Positions 47,871 through 57,890 of a DNA stretch of 64,000 nt are shown here, piece by piece. Made by a program: the position numbers and the translations under genes. Under the pieces are notes generated by a model that was not told where the DNA came from, did no database searches, and saw only the letters and a program-made list of their open reading frames with translations. Within the stretch, counting starts at the first letter, position 1, and the number at the start of each line of letters is the position of its first letter. The DNA is from Synechococcus sp. BIOS-U3-1 (GTDB lineage: Bacteria > Cyanobacteriota > Cyanobacteriia > PCC-6307 > Cyanobiaceae): positions 124,001 to 188,000 of the forward strand of contig NZ_CP047936.1 in the NCBI RefSeq assembly GCF_014279975.1, given 5' to 3'.

Positions 47871-48790
47871 GGCAGCATCCCGAATCTGTCTAGTAAGTTA
47901 ACACTTGTAGTGGTAATTAGCCAGCCTATTAGGGTTAGCTGTATTCCCCTATCGTTGAGTAGTATCTCTTCAGGCTTTTCAGTTGTCTTGTCAGGTGAAT
48001 CTTGAAAGCGTCTCTCAGACTCTTCTGGGTCGCTCAGCAATTGATAGCGAAAAATTCCTGCAAGAACGAATGGAATGCTCAGGAGCATCCAACTGGTTTC
48101 GGCACCGTTGAGGGCGGGGCCGGCGCTCCATAGTGCATAGGCCATGAAGCTGCTGCTGGCGACGATTGATTCGAGCCTCTGCAGTAATGGCAATGAATAG
48201 CGTAGAAGAACCTTGCGTGTGATTACACCGCGATCGAGAGCTGTGCGAAGTTCGGCTTTCCGTTTCTCAACCGCTAAAAATAATGCCAACAATCCAACGG
48301 TGAGCAAAAACCACGGAGACCAGGTGCCAGAGGCTGCGGCAACACCTGCAATTGCACGCAGAAGGAAGCCCGATGCGATGCAGAAGAGATCAATGAGTGG
48401 TTGGCGTTTCAGGCCAAAGCAGTAACCGAGCTGAACGAAGCCATAGAGAACGATGCTGCCAACCACGCCCCAATTAACTGACCATGCAAGCAGCAGGCTG
48501 GCGACGCACCAGCCCATTGACAGAATGACAGCAGTCTTGATTGAAAATTTCCCTGATGCAATGGGACGGAATCGTTTGATTGGATGATTGCGGTCGGCAT
48601 CCAGATCGAGGATATCGTTGAGGAGATAAATTGAACTCGATATAAAGCAGAAGCTTAGGCAGGCAAGTCCGCATGACCACCAAATATCGAATGATTGCTC
48701 ACGACTAAAAATAGCCGCCGCGAAAACGAGAAGATTTTTACTCCATTGCCTTACTCGACTGGCTGATGTTAAAATTGTTATGGAAGTCAT
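47867..48790 (-). CDS. UbiA-family phosphoribosyl-polyprenyl-phosphate synthase
   Basis: A 307-residue integral membrane prenyltransferase that by family moves 5-phosphoribose from PRPP to polyprenyl phosphate. The first Asp-rich motif LLNDILDLDADRNHPIKRF followed by RPIASG is close to mycobacterial DPPR synthase (NDVRDVEADRxHPTKRFRPIA type), and the second region KRQPLIDLFCIASGFLLRAI completes the site. Eight or nine hydrophobic segments follow. This differs from quinone or chlorophyll UbiA enzymes, which lack the HPxKRFRPIA sequence. Start ATG 48790. First committed step of the proposed pathway. Confidence 0.9.
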   Translation of the reverse strand: MTSITILTSASRVRQWSKNLLVFAAAIFSREQSFDIWWSCGLACLSFCFISSSIYLLNDILDLDADRNHPIKRFRPIASGKFSIKTAVILSMGWCVASLLLAWSVNWGVVGSIVLYGFVQLGYCFGLKRQPLIDLFCIASGFLLRAIAGVAAASGTWSPWFLLTVGLLALFLAVEKRKAELRTALDRGVITRKVLLRYSLPLLQRLESIVASSSFMAYALWSAGPALNGAETSWMLLSIPFVLAGIFRYQLLSDPEESERRFQDSPDKTTEKPEEILLNDRGIQLTLIGWLITTTSVNLLDRFGMLP

Positions 48791-48910
48791 GGAGATTGAG
48801 GGTTAATCTGCAGAGCAAAGATCTCGATAAATGTTGTTTTTTGAATTTGACAGTAGAGGTTTAGGGTGAAGCCATTTTGGCATGAGACAAAGTGATGCAG
48901 TAAAACATTT

Positions 48911-50251
48911 TCACTCATGAATTATTTTTTTGTGCCAGCCTTTCGGTTTGATTGCTGTATTGCCTTTAAAGTATTCAAGGGCTATGTCTTTGTGATGAGG
49001 ACCATCCGGGCAGGTATGCTCAATTCCCTTTTTTATTAGAGATGCTTTTTTGCCAAGGCATTTAAAGTTAGCTCTTCTTGTTTCTTGAAAAGTTCTAGCG
49101 TTTTCCCATTGGTCTCTGAAGTCTTGAGCGAAGCTATTAAAATTTAAGGAAGAAAATGCTAGTAATGTCAATACGCCGGGCCCTACGTTTAATAGCTTGA
49201 CCTGGCTACTTCTTTTCTGAAGACATAGGGCAACAATCATAATGCAAGAAAGTCCAGCCATTAAACTGTGACTCACATATCGAGAAGTATTAGCTTGATC
49301 GATTCCAAATCCTGATCGCGAGAAAGTAGTCATTCCAGCAAAAACAATGCTGAAAAGGAATGGCATTAAAGCTGCTCCAGCGATTCTCAAAGGAATTTTT
49401 ATGGCCTTGTAATTGATTGCCAGAACTACAGCGCTAGTAACGATTAAAAATGCTAATCCCTGCCATGATCCTCCAGTTAATATTTTCAAAAAGTAATGTG
49501 GATTGAATTGATAATCTGGATGGTAAGCGGGTTTTTGGTAATCGAGTAAATAATAAGTACTAAGCAATGCGGAAGTGAAGGAAGCTGTAGATATCAATCC
49601 AAGCCTCTTACTATTGGTCCAAGAGCATATGCATAAAGCCAGCCCTAATGCAATTCCTTGCCCTGTGCTGAATATTGCAATCCAAGGTATTGCCGCAACC
49701 AGAATGTCTTGAAGCGTACTGGCAACAGGACTCATGGCTTTTTCCCCGAATGTTATAACGACTGCTGAGAATAAAGTCAAAGTGTTGATGAACATCCACG
49801 GGGTCTGAAATTCCCACCCAAGATTTTCATATTGCCAGGGATTTAAGATTAACGCACTGCCTGCTAATGAAGTGATGAGCCACAATGTCTTTGATTTGAG
49901 GATTTTACCTGATAAATATGCCCAAATGCCGCAAGATAAAAGTAAAAGTATTAATGTTTGAATCAGAGCCGTTTGCCCGGGTGGGATATTTAAAACATTC
50001 GTCTCGAAGAGCGCCGCAGCCTTGCTGAAAACAATTCTGTGCTCGTTGTGTTGAGAGAGGAGGCTCTGTATTGTTGCTCCTTCTGTTGTTTTTGTTATGG
50101 CGAATGTCCAGCTATCTCCATATAGTATTGGTTCATTCCACTGAGAAATTGATAAACATAATATCTCCCAGAGGTTTTTAGCAATAACAAGAGATAGCGC
50201 TGTGATGACGCTAATGGCGACCGTTTTGTAAATTATATTTTTACTACTCAT
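48911..50251 (-). CDS. polytopic membrane protein, probable GT-C-type glycosyltransferase
   Basis: A 446-residue AT-rich gene product with about ten transmembrane segments. After the first helix comes a loop with LSQHNEHRIVFSKAAALFE, and later a segment with PWQYENLGWEFQTPWMFINT. Acidic and aromatic residues in such first loops are typical of GT-C glycosyltransferases that use polyprenyl-phosphate sugars. No named family is certain. The C-terminal 90 residues are soluble and basic with two Cys. It lies 120 bases upstream of the UbiA-type gene on the same strand, making it a candidate user of the lipid-linked sugar. Confidence 0.7.
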   Translation of the reverse strand: MSSKNIIYKTVAISVITALSLVIAKNLWEILCLSISQWNEPILYGDSWTFAITKTTEGATIQSLLSQHNEHRIVFSKAAALFETNVLNIPPGQTALIQTLILLLLSCGIWAYLSGKILKSKTLWLITSLAGSALILNPWQYENLGWEFQTPWMFINTLTLFSAVVITFGEKAMSPVASTLQDILVAAIPWIAIFSTGQGIALGLALCICSWTNSKRLGLISTASFTSALLSTYYLLDYQKPAYHPDYQFNPHYFLKILTGGSWQGLAFLIVTSAVVLAINYKAIKIPLRIAGAALMPFLFSIVFAGMTTFSRSGFGIDQANTSRYVSHSLMAGLSCIMIVALCLQKRSSQVKLLNVGPGVLTLLAFSSLNFNSFAQDFRDQWENARTFQETRRANFKCLGKKASLIKKGIEHTCPDGPHHKDIALEYFKGNTAIKPKGWHKKIIHE

Positions 50252-50306
50252 GTTTAAGTTTGTAGTGCGTTCGTCAGGATGAATCCCTGATTTTTCTGAT
50301 CAAGTT

Positions 50307-50344
50307 GAGCGAAAAAGTGTCTTGCAAGTGGCGCTTTTTCGCTC
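50307..50344 (-). terminator. intrinsic-type hairpin after tkt
   Basis: GAGCGAAAAAG (50307-50317) and CTTTTTCGCTC (50334-50344) form a perfect 11-bp stem with a 16-base loop, 32 bases downstream of the tkt stop on the minus strand. It separates tkt from the envelope cluster. Confidence 0.7.
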
Positions 50345-50375
50345 TTGTGTGATGGCCAAAGACCTCTTGAGCCCT

Positions 50376-52385
50376 TCAGCTCAGCAGCGCTTTGGATTTG
50401 GCAACAACATTGTCCACTGTGAAGCCGAACTTCTCCATGCAAGTACCGCCGGGTGCTGATGCACCGAAACGATTCATCGTGACGCTGTCACCGTCGAGGC
50501 CGATGAAACGGTGCCAACCAAAGGATTCTGCTGCCTCTACGACGATGCGCTTGCGAACAGACCCGGGAAGAACTTCTTCTTTGTAAGCATCGCTTTGCTC
50601 ATCAAACAGTTCGACGCAAGGCATGGAGACGACCCGTACTTTTTTGCCATCAGCGCTGAGCTGTTTGGCGGCTTGCACGCAGAGGTCAAGTTCGGTGCCG
50701 GTACCGATCAGGATCAGATCAGGAGTTCCATCACAGTCTTCGAGGATGTAGCCACCAAGTGCCACTTTCTCAATTGAGGAATTGGCTTGATTAGCCATGC
50801 CTTGTCTGCTGAGGCAGAGCGCACTCGGACGGTGGCGATTTCCGATGGCCAGTTTGTAAGCGCCACTGGTCTCATTGCCGTCGCCGGGTCGGAACACCAA
50901 CAGTCCTGGCATGGCCCTCAGTGAAGGGATGGTTTCGATCGGCTGGTGTGTGGGTCCGTCTTCGCCAACACCGATCGAGTCGTGGGTGAGCACGTAGATC
51001 ACGCCTAGCTCACTCAATGCCGAGAGGCGCATAGAGCCGCGCATGTAATCGGCGAAGACCAGGAAGGTGCCGCCGTAGGGGATCAGTCCACTGTTGTGAT
51101 ATGCGATGCCGTTCAGAACAGCGGCCATCGCATGCTCTCTCACGCCAAAGTGCAGATACCGCTTCTCGGGTGTCTCTGGCTGGTATGAGCCAGTTTCGCC
51201 CTTGATGTCGGTGTAATTGGAGTGGGTGAGGTCGGCAGATCCACCAATCAGCTCCGGCAGATTGGGGCCCAAGGCACCCAAGCAGATCTGTGAATGTTTA
51301 CGGGTGGCGAGGCCTTTGTCGTCTGCTGTGTAGGTGGGAAGATCTTTATCCCAGCCTTGGGGAAGTTCGCCGCGCAGCATGCGCTCAAACTCTGCTGATT
51401 CCGTCGGGTACTTGGAGCGGTATGTCGCCAGTGTTTGGTTCCATTCGGCTTCAAGGCTTGCACCGCGATCGATGGCCTGGCGGAACTGGTCGTATGCGTC
51501 TTGCGGAACCTCGAAGGGTCCGTAATTCCATCCCAGCTGCTTGCGTGTCAGTTCTGTTTCTTCGTCGCCCAGGGGGGCGCCGTGCACACCGGCGGTGTCG
51601 CTCTTGTTGGGTGAGCCGAAACCGATTGTGGTTGTGATCTTGATGATCGAGGGCTTATCGGTGACAGCTTTGGCAGCTTCGATTGCTTTGGAGATGGCAT
51701 CGACATCGGTGTTGCCATCAGCGACGTGCTGTACGTGCCAGCCGTAGGCCTCATAGCGCTTGAGTACATCCTCTGTGAAGGACACGTTCGTGCGTCCATC
51801 AATGGTGATGTGGTTGTCGTCGTAGAGGGCAATCAGCTTGCCTAGCTTCAGGTGGCCGGCCAATGAAGCTGCTTCGGAGGACACACCCTCCTGATTGCAG
51901 CCGTCACCCATGATTACGTAGGTGAAGTGATCAACAACAGTGGCTTCCGGCTTGTTGAACTTCGCAGCAAGGTGAGATTCGGCGATGGCCAGGCCCACAG
52001 CATTGGAAATACCAGCACCCAGGGGGCCGGTGGTCACTTCAATGCCAGGAGTTTCAAAGGTTTCAGGGTGTCCAGGCGTTTTGGAGCCCCATTGCCTGAA
52101 CTGTTTGATGTCATCGATCGTCACCGAGTCGTAGCCGGTGAGGTGCAGCAGTGCGTACTGCAACATGCAGCCGTGACCCGCCGACAATACAAATCGATCT
52201 CTGTTGAACCACTTGGGGTTCTTGGGGTTGTGGTGCAGGAACTTGTCCCAAAGCGCATAACCCATCGGTGCACAACCCATGGGCAGGCCGGGGTGGCCGC
52301 TCTTGGACTTGTTGATTGCATCAACGGCCAGCATGCGAATGCTGTTGATGCAGAGAGTGTCGAGAGAAGCGGGCGCGGCGACCAT
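50376..52385 (-). CDS. tkt: transketolase
   Basis: Thiamine-diphosphate enzyme of the Calvin cycle and pentose phosphate pathway. The 669-residue product has [20 protein letters not shown], the TPP/Mg motif [51 protein letters not shown], the central [14 protein letters not shown] and the C-terminal [11 protein letters not shown]. Length and order of domains are normal. The enzyme depends on TPP, whose synthesis gene thiC is in this window. ATG 52385 is 85 bases after fabF, in an acpP-fabF-tkt order conserved in marine Synechococcus. Confidence 0.97.
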   Translation of the reverse strand: MVAAPASLDTLCINSIRMLAVDAINKSKSGHPGLPMGCAPMGYALWDKFLHHNPKNPKWFNRDRFVLSAGHGCMLQYALLHLTGYDSVTIDDIKQFRQWGSKTPGHPETFETPGIEVTTGPLGAGISNAVGLAIAESHLAAKFNKPEATVVDHFTYVIMGDGCNQEGVSSEAASLAGHLKLGKLIALYDDNHITIDGRTNVSFTEDVLKRYEAYGWHVQHVADGNTDVDAISKAIEAAKAVTDKPSIIKITTTIGFGSPNKSDTAGVHGAPLGDEETELTRKQLGWNYGPFEVPQDAYDQFRQAIDRGASLEAEWNQTLATYRSKYPTESAEFERMLRGELPQGWDKDLPTYTADDKGLATRKHSQICLGALGPNLPELIGGSADLTHSNYTDIKGETGSYQPETPEKRYLHFGVREHAMAAVLNGIAYHNSGLIPYGGTFLVFADYMRGSMRLSALSELGVIYVLTHDSIGVGEDGPTHQPIETIPSLRAMPGLLVFRPGDGNETSGAYKLAIGNRHRPSALCLSRQGMANQANSSIEKVALGGYILEDCDGTPDLILIGTGTELDLCVQAAKQLSADGKKVRVVSMPCVELFDEQSDAYKEEVLPGSVRKRIVVEAAESFGWHRFIGLDGDSVTMNRFGASAPGGTCMEKFGFTVDNVVAKSKALLS

Positions 52386-52470
52386 GGCGTGAGATTCGAG
52401 AGCAGTAAGGAGTTGGATCAGTCTGAAACAGCATGGTCAGAGTCACCGAAGGTGAAGCTGACCTCAGGAT

Positions 52471-53718
52471 TCAGTTCATGCGCTGGAAGGCAAGACAGAC
52501 GTTGTGGCCTCCGAAGCCGAACGAGTTGGATAACACGGTCCCAAGTGTGTGTTCGCGGGCGGAGTTAGGCACCACATCCAGATCACAGTCGGGATCGGGA
52601 TTGGTGTAATTGATGGTTGGGGGAACAACATTGTGCTGTAGGGCAAGTACGCAGGCCACAGCCTCGATGCCACCAGAGCCACCCAGTAGGTGGCCCGTCA
52701 TCGATTTAGTTGAGCTCACAGGGATTTTGTCGGCGCGTTGGCCAAGGGCACTTTTAATCGCTGCGGTTTCGTTGCTGTCATTGGCCGGTGTGCTGGTGCC
52801 ATGGGCATTGACGTAGTCGATGCTGTCAGCACTCAGGCTTCCGTCCTCGAGAGCGAGGCGCATGGCGGCTGCCCCGCCGACACCACCGGGCGTTGGTGAG
52901 GTGATGTGGTGCGCATCACAGGTGGTTCCATAGCCCACAATTTCGGCCAGGATTGTTGCGCCACGGGCCTCGGCATGGCTGAGGGTTTCGAGCACCAACA
53001 AGCCCGATCCCTCACCGATGACAAAGCCGTCGCGTTCCTTGTCGAACGGTCTGCTTGCGGTGGCTGGATCATCGTTACGGAACGACAGTGCCTTGGCACT
53101 GGCGAAACCAGCCACTCCCAGAGGGGTGATGGCTGATTCTGCACCTCCGCAAATCATGGCGTCAGCCTTTCCCATCTGTAGAAGACGGAAAGCATCTCCA
53201 ATGGAATTAGAGCCGGCGGCACAGGCCGTGGAGACAGCTGAGCTAGGCCCTTTAGCCCCGAGTGCGATCGCCGCCAGGCCTGTGGCCATGTTGGGAATCA
53301 TCATCGGGACGGTGAATGGACTCACGCGGCCTGGCCCCTTGCCCTCAAGCACATGGGCTTGGGTTTCCATCGTGAGCAGTCCGCCAACGCCGGAGCCGAT
53401 GCTGACGCCGATCCGCTCGGCGTTGGCTTCGGTGATCTCCAGGCCTGCATGGGCAAGAGCCTGTTTGGCGGCGACAACACCGAATTGGCAGTATCGATCC
53501 CAGCGCTTCGATTCTTTGGGCTCAATGAACCCCGTCGGGTCGAAGTCCTTCACTTCAGCTGCAAAACGACAGGCGTGCCGAGAGGCATCAAACAGGGAAA
53601 TTGATGCCACCCCGCTCTTGCCAGAGGTGAGACCGAACCAATAGTCGGCAACGCTATTGCCGATCGGTGTTACCGCGCCGAGGCCAGTAACCACGACGCG
53701 TTGGAGACCCTCCACCAT
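52471..53718 (-). CDS. fabF: 3-oxoacyl-[acyl-carrier-protein] synthase II
   Basis: Elongating condensing enzyme of fatty-acid synthesis. The 415-residue product has RVVVTGLGAVTPIGNSVADY, the active-site Cys in AVSTACAAGSNSIGDAF, the catalytic His residues in NAHGTSTPANDSNE and SSTKSMTGHLLGGSGGIEA, and the C-terminal SNSFGFGGHNVCLAF. ATG 53718 is only 11 bases after acpP, so the two are cotranscribed and its substrate carrier is encoded next door. Confidence 0.97.
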   Translation of the reverse strand: MVEGLQRVVVTGLGAVTPIGNSVADYWFGLTSGKSGVASISLFDASRHACRFAAEVKDFDPTGFIEPKESKRWDRYCQFGVVAAKQALAHAGLEITEANAERIGVSIGSGVGGLLTMETQAHVLEGKGPGRVSPFTVPMMIPNMATGLAAIALGAKGPSSAVSTACAAGSNSIGDAFRLLQMGKADAMICGGAESAITPLGVAGFASAKALSFRNDDPATASRPFDKERDGFVIGEGSGLLVLETLSHAEARGATILAEIVGYGTTCDAHHITSPTPGGVGGAAAMRLALEDGSLSADSIDYVNAHGTSTPANDSNETAAIKSALGQRADKIPVSSTKSMTGHLLGGSGGIEAVACVLALQHNVVPPTINYTNPDPDCDLDVVPNSAREHTLGTVLSNSFGFGGHNVCLAFQRMN

Positions 53719-53729
53719 GCTGCCGATCC

Positions 53730-53972
53730 TCAGGCTTGCTTGTCTTCGATGTACTTGACGGCGTCGCCAACGGTGGTGATGCCTTCGGCAGCTTCGTCTG
53801 GAATTTCGATGTCGAAGGCTTCTTCCAGTGCCATCACCAGCTCGACGGTGTCGAGGGAGTCCGCGCCTAGATCATTTTGGAAATTCGATTCGGGCTTGAC
53901 TTCGCCGGCGTCGACGCTGAGCTGCTCCGCCACGATCGAACGGACTTTTTCGAGGATCGCTTCCTGGGACAT
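53730..53972 (-). CDS. acpP: acyl carrier protein
   Basis: Acidic 80-residue helical protein that carries acyl chains on phosphopantetheine. The attachment Ser is in [20 protein letters not shown], and the end [20 protein letters not shown] is typical. ATG 53972 (MSQEAILEK) fits the conserved N-terminus; an in-frame upstream ATG adds basic residues alien to the family. Leads the fabF-tkt operon and diverges from psaC. Confidence 0.97.
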   Translation of the reverse strand: MSQEAILEKVRSIVAEQLSVDAGEVKPESNFQNDLGADSLDTVELVMALEEAFDIEIPDEAAEGITTVGDAVKYIEDKQA

Positions 53973-54063
53973 GGCCGTGAAGACGGGACGCCGCATCTTA
54001 CGAGCTGGCCTCAGCCTGTCCAATCTTGGTCCCCGAATAATCCACTGGCGTTAACAACGGTGA

Positions 54064-54387
<324 letters not shown>

Positions 54388-54428
54388 TCAGCTGAGTTCG
54401 TTTTTTAGCCCAATAACCCATAAGCTCT

Positions 54429-54451
54429 GCCCGGCATCGCCGGGCTTTTTT
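54429..54451 (+). terminator. intrinsic terminator of psaC, abutting glmS
   Basis: GCCCGGC (54429-54435), ATC loop and GCCGGGC (54439-54445) are followed by TTTTTT at 54446-54451. Its last T is two bases before the glmS ATG. Confidence 0.93.
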
Positions 54452-54453
54452 GT

Positions 54454-56358
54454 ATGTGCGGAATCGTTGCGGTGATTGGCTCCAGAGAGGCAGCACCGCT
54501 GCTTCTTGAAGGGCTGCGACAACTGGAATATCGCGGTTACGACTCCGCCGGTATCGCCACAATTGAAACTTCGGTTTCCGATGCAACAACCCAGTTGCAC
54601 TGCATTCGAGCCAAGGGCAAGCTCGTGAATCTCACCGCAAGGGTCGATCAGCACGGGGCGCCAGGTTTTTGTGGAATCGGCCATACCCGATGGGCGACCC
54701 ATGGCAAGCCGGAGGTCCATAACGCCCATCCCCACTGCGATGGTGCTGGTGATGTCGCTGTGGTGCAGAACGGCATTATTGAAAACCATCGAGCCCTGCG
54801 TGAAGAGCTCACTGGCGTCGGGGTCAGCTTCCGTTCAGACACCGACACCGAGGTGATCCCGCATCTGGTTTCCGCGGAGCTGCAGCAACAGTGTGCAGCT
54901 GGCCAGCCTGCCGATGGCAACACTCTGTTGCGTGCTGTGCAGGCCGTGTTGCCAAGGCTTCAGGGTGCCTATGCCTTGGCGGTGTTATGGGCAGAGGTCC
55001 CTGGGGCTCTTGTGGTCGCGCGTAAGGCGGCACCCCTGCTGATTGGTTTGGGGGAAGGCGAATTTGTCTGTGCCAGCGATACGCCTGCACTGGCTGGGTT
55101 TACGCGCACAATCCTGCCGATGGAGGACGGAGAGGTGGCGTTGCTCAGCCCTCTTGGGATCGAGCTTTACAACGATGTCGGGGAGCGTCAGCAACGCAGT
55201 CCGTCGCTGCTCAACGGACAGGAGCATGTGGCTGACAAGCGCCATTACCGCCACTTCATGCTTAAGGAGATCCATGAGCAGCCAGAGACGGCACGTTTGT
55301 GGGTGGAAAGGCACCTGCCTTTGAATCTGAAGGCTGCTAATCCCGTGGCATTGCCCTTCGACGATGCGTTTTACGCCGACATTGAGCGCGTTCAGATCCT
55401 TGCCTGTGGGACGAGCCGACACGCTGCGCTCGTGGGGGCCCATCTGCTGGAACAGTTTGCGGGGGTGCCAGCAAGTGTGTATTACGCCAGTGAGTTTCGC
55501 TATGCCCCCCCGCCGCTGGCTCCCAACACGCTCACGATTGGTGTGACCCAATCCGGTGAAACGGCCGACACCCTGGCAGCTCTGGCCATGGACGCTGAAC
55601 GAAGAAAGGCTCAAGCGGATCCTGCTTACGCCCCTCGTCAGCTAGGCGTGACCAATCGAGTGGAGAGCTCTTTGGCTCGCCAAGTGCCCTACATCCTTGA
55701 CATCGGAGCTGGCATCGAAGTGGGCGTTGCAGCCACCAAGACCTTCCTCGGTCAGCTTCTAGCTTTTTATGCCCTGGCCCTGGCCTTTGCAGCCCGGCGC
55801 GGCAGTCGAAGCGAGGCCGAGATTGCTGAACTGGTTGATGAACTGCGCGGTCTTCCTCAGCAACTCGATGCGCTGATCGCGCAACACGATCAGCTTTCAG
55901 AGGCGATGGCCCATCGTTTTGCTGAAACGCAGGACGTGATCTTTCTTGGTCGGGGCATTAACTACCCGATCGCACTGGAAGGGGCTCTGAAACTCAAGGA
56001 AATCAGTTACATCCATGCCGAGGGTTATCCCGCAGGTGAGATGAAACATGGTCCGATCGCCTTGCTCGATACGCATGTTCCTGTGATTTCCATCGCAGTA
56101 CCAGGCGTGGTGTTCGAAAAAGTGCTCAGCAATGCCCAGGAGGCCAAGGCAAGGGATGCTCAGTTGATTGGTGTTGCCCCCATCTGTGCAGACACGGAAT
56201 TATTCGATGAACTGCTGCCGGTCCCGGAGGTGAGCGAGTGGATCAGTCCTTTGCTCACAGTGGTGCCGATGCAACTGCTCAGCTATCACATTGCAGCTCA
56301 TCGAGGCTTGGACGTGGATCAGCCTCGTAACTTGGCGAAGAGCGTCACTGTGGAGTGA
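54454..56358 (+). CDS. glmS: glutamine-fructose-6-phosphate aminotransferase (isomerizing)
   Basis: Makes glucosamine-6-phosphate for peptidoglycan and lipid A. The 634-residue product starts MCGIVAVIGSREAAPLLLEG; Cys2 is the glutaminase nucleophile, so ATG 54454 is certain. RGYDSAGIA and HTRWATHGKP follow. Two SIS domains carry ILACGTSRHAALVGAHLLEQ, TQSGETADTLAAL and EGYPAGEMKHGPIALL. The psaC terminator ends two bases before the start, leaving no room for a Shine-Dalgarno site beyond the hairpin itself. No glmS ribozyme is seen. Its end overlaps manC by 14 bases. Confidence 0.97.
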   Translation: MCGIVAVIGSREAAPLLLEGLRQLEYRGYDSAGIATIETSVSDATTQLHCIRAKGKLVNLTARVDQHGAPGFCGIGHTRWATHGKPEVHNAHPHCDGAGDVAVVQNGIIENHRALREELTGVGVSFRSDTDTEVIPHLVSAELQQQCAAGQPADGNTLLRAVQAVLPRLQGAYALAVLWAEVPGALVVARKAAPLLIGLGEGEFVCASDTPALAGFTRTILPMEDGEVALLSPLGIELYNDVGERQQRSPSLLNGQEHVADKRHYRHFMLKEIHEQPETARLWVERHLPLNLKAANPVALPFDDAFYADIERVQILACGTSRHAALVGAHLLEQFAGVPASVYYASEFRYAPPPLAPNTLTIGVTQSGETADTLAALAMDAERRKAQADPAYAPRQLGVTNRVESSLARQVPYILDIGAGIEVGVAATKTFLGQLLAFYALALAFAARRGSRSEAEIAELVDELRGLPQQLDALIAQHDQLSEAMAHRFAETQDVIFLGRGINYPIALEGALKLKEISYIHAEGYPAGEMKHGPIALLDTHVPVISIAVPGVVFEKVLSNAQEAKARDAQLIGVAPICADTELFDELLPVPEVSEWISPLLTVVPMQLLSYHIAAHRGLDVDQPRNLAKSVTVE

Positions 56359-57829
56359 TCAAGGCCTGGGCTGCAGCAGCTGCTACGACGCTGCGGCCAT
56401 AGACATCGTCGAATCGCACGATGTCGTCTTCACCTAGATAGGCCCCGCTCTGCACTTCGATCAGCTCCACTGGAATCCGGCCGGGGTTGCTGAGACGGTG
56501 CTTGCAGCCCATTGGGATGTAAGTGCTTTGGTTCTCACCGAGCAGTTGTGATTGGTTGTCGCGTTCGACGACCGCTGTGCCTTTCACCACGATCCAATGC
56601 TCGGCACGGTGGTGGTGCATCTGCAGTGAGAGGCTGGCACCTGGCTTCACGGAAATGCGCTTCACCTGCCAGCGGCTGTCTTCCACCACGCTTGTGTAGT
56701 GGCCCCAGGGGCGATAGATCTTGCGATGCGCCTTGCCTTCCGGGCTGCCATCAGCCTCCAATTGCTTCACGATCGTCTTCACGTTCTGTGCCTGACTTCG
56801 GTCGGCGATCAGCACGGCGTCGTCGGTTTCGACCACAACAAGATTCTCAACGCCGAGGCCCACCACAAGTCGGTGTTCGCTGCGCAGGTAGCAGTTGCGG
56901 CTTCCCTCACTGATCACCCTGCCGCGCAGCACGTTGCCGTCGTCATCGCGGTCGGCGGTGTCCCAGAGGGCACTCCAGCTGCCGACATCACTCCAGCCTG
57001 CAGCCAGGGGAATCACTGATCCGAGCTGGGTCTGTTCCATCACAGCCACATCAATGGCCACGTTGGGACATTTGGCGAAGGCTTCGCGCTCCAGTCGCAG
57101 GAAGTCGAGGTCTGCCACATCCTGCTCGAGGGCAGCTCGACAACAGCTCACCACTTCAGGTGTCAGGCGTTCCAGCTCCGAAAGCATGGCGCTCGCCCTG
57201 AACAGAAACATGCCGCTGTTCCAGGTGAAGCGTCCGCTGGCCAGGAACTGTTCGGCGGTGGCCTGGTCTGGCTTCTCAACAAAGCGTGCGATCGGTACCG
57301 GCATGAGAGTGCCGGTTTGCAGGGATTCGGCGGCCTCGATGTAGCCATAGCCAGTTTCTGGAGCCGTTGGCACGATTCCGAAGGTCACCAGACGGCCTGC
57401 CTCGGCTGTGCTGCGGCCGGCTTCGATGGCGCGACGAAAGTGTTCGGCGTCCCGAATCACGTGGTCAGCAGAGAGCACCAGCAGAAGAGGATCCTCTCCG
57501 TTGGCTGTGGCTTGCAATGCAGCAACCGCCACCGCTGGAGCTGTGTTGCGCCCCATGGGTTCCAGCAGAATGGCACCAGGTTGAATGTCGATCTGACGCA
57601 TCTGCTCGGCCACGATGAAACGGTGGTCGTCGTTGCAGATCAGCAGTGGATCTCCTAACGCTCTGATCCCTTCAAGACGTTGCTGGGTCTGCTGAAGAAG
57701 GGTTTCATCGCCGTTGCCGCCCAAGGGCCAGTACTGCTTCGGATAACTCGCTCGGGAGAGGGGCCAGAGGCGAGTGCCTGTGCCACCGCAGAGGATCACC
57801 GGAATCAGAGGGGTGGTCACGGCAGACAC
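56345..57829 (-). CDS. manC: mannose-1-phosphate guanylyltransferase / mannose-6-phosphate isomerase
   Basis: Bifunctional enzyme feeding GDP-mannose to surface glycans. The 494-residue product has the nucleotidyltransferase motif PVILCGGTGTRLWPLSRASY with PKQ, LLVLSADHVIRD, RFVEKPDQATAEQFL and SDVGSWSALWD. A C-terminal type-II isomerase cupin follows (YRPWGHYTSVV, LSLQMHHHRAEHWIVVKGTA). GTG 57829 is the start. Converges with glmS. Envelope sugar supply fits the nearby arabinose-type cluster. Confidence 0.94.
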   Translation of the reverse strand: MSAVTTPLIPVILCGGTGTRLWPLSRASYPKQYWPLGGNGDETLLQQTQQRLEGIRALGDPLLICNDDHRFIVAEQMRQIDIQPGAILLEPMGRNTAPAVAVAALQATANGEDPLLLVLSADHVIRDAEHFRRAIEAGRSTAEAGRLVTFGIVPTAPETGYGYIEAAESLQTGTLMPVPIARFVEKPDQATAEQFLASGRFTWNSGMFLFRASAMLSELERLTPEVVSCCRAALEQDVADLDFLRLEREAFAKCPNVAIDVAVMEQTQLGSVIPLAAGWSDVGSWSALWDTADRDDDGNVLRGRVISEGSRNCYLRSEHRLVVGLGVENLVVVETDDAVLIADRSQAQNVKTIVKQLEADGSPEGKAHRKIYRPWGHYTSVVEDSRWQVKRISVKPGASLSLQMHHHRAEHWIVVKGTAVVERDNQSQLLGENQSTYIPMGCKHRLSNPGRIPVELIEVQSGAYLGEDDIVRFDDVYGRSVVAAAAAQALITPQ

Positions 57830-57890
57830 ACGCTCGGTGTTTCGCGCCCATTGTTGCGCAGCTATTTCACTGATGTCACTAGGGCAGGAG

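Noticed and set aside
54400-54460. glmS ribozyme before glmS
   Set aside because: No space and no conserved core; only the psaC terminator is present.
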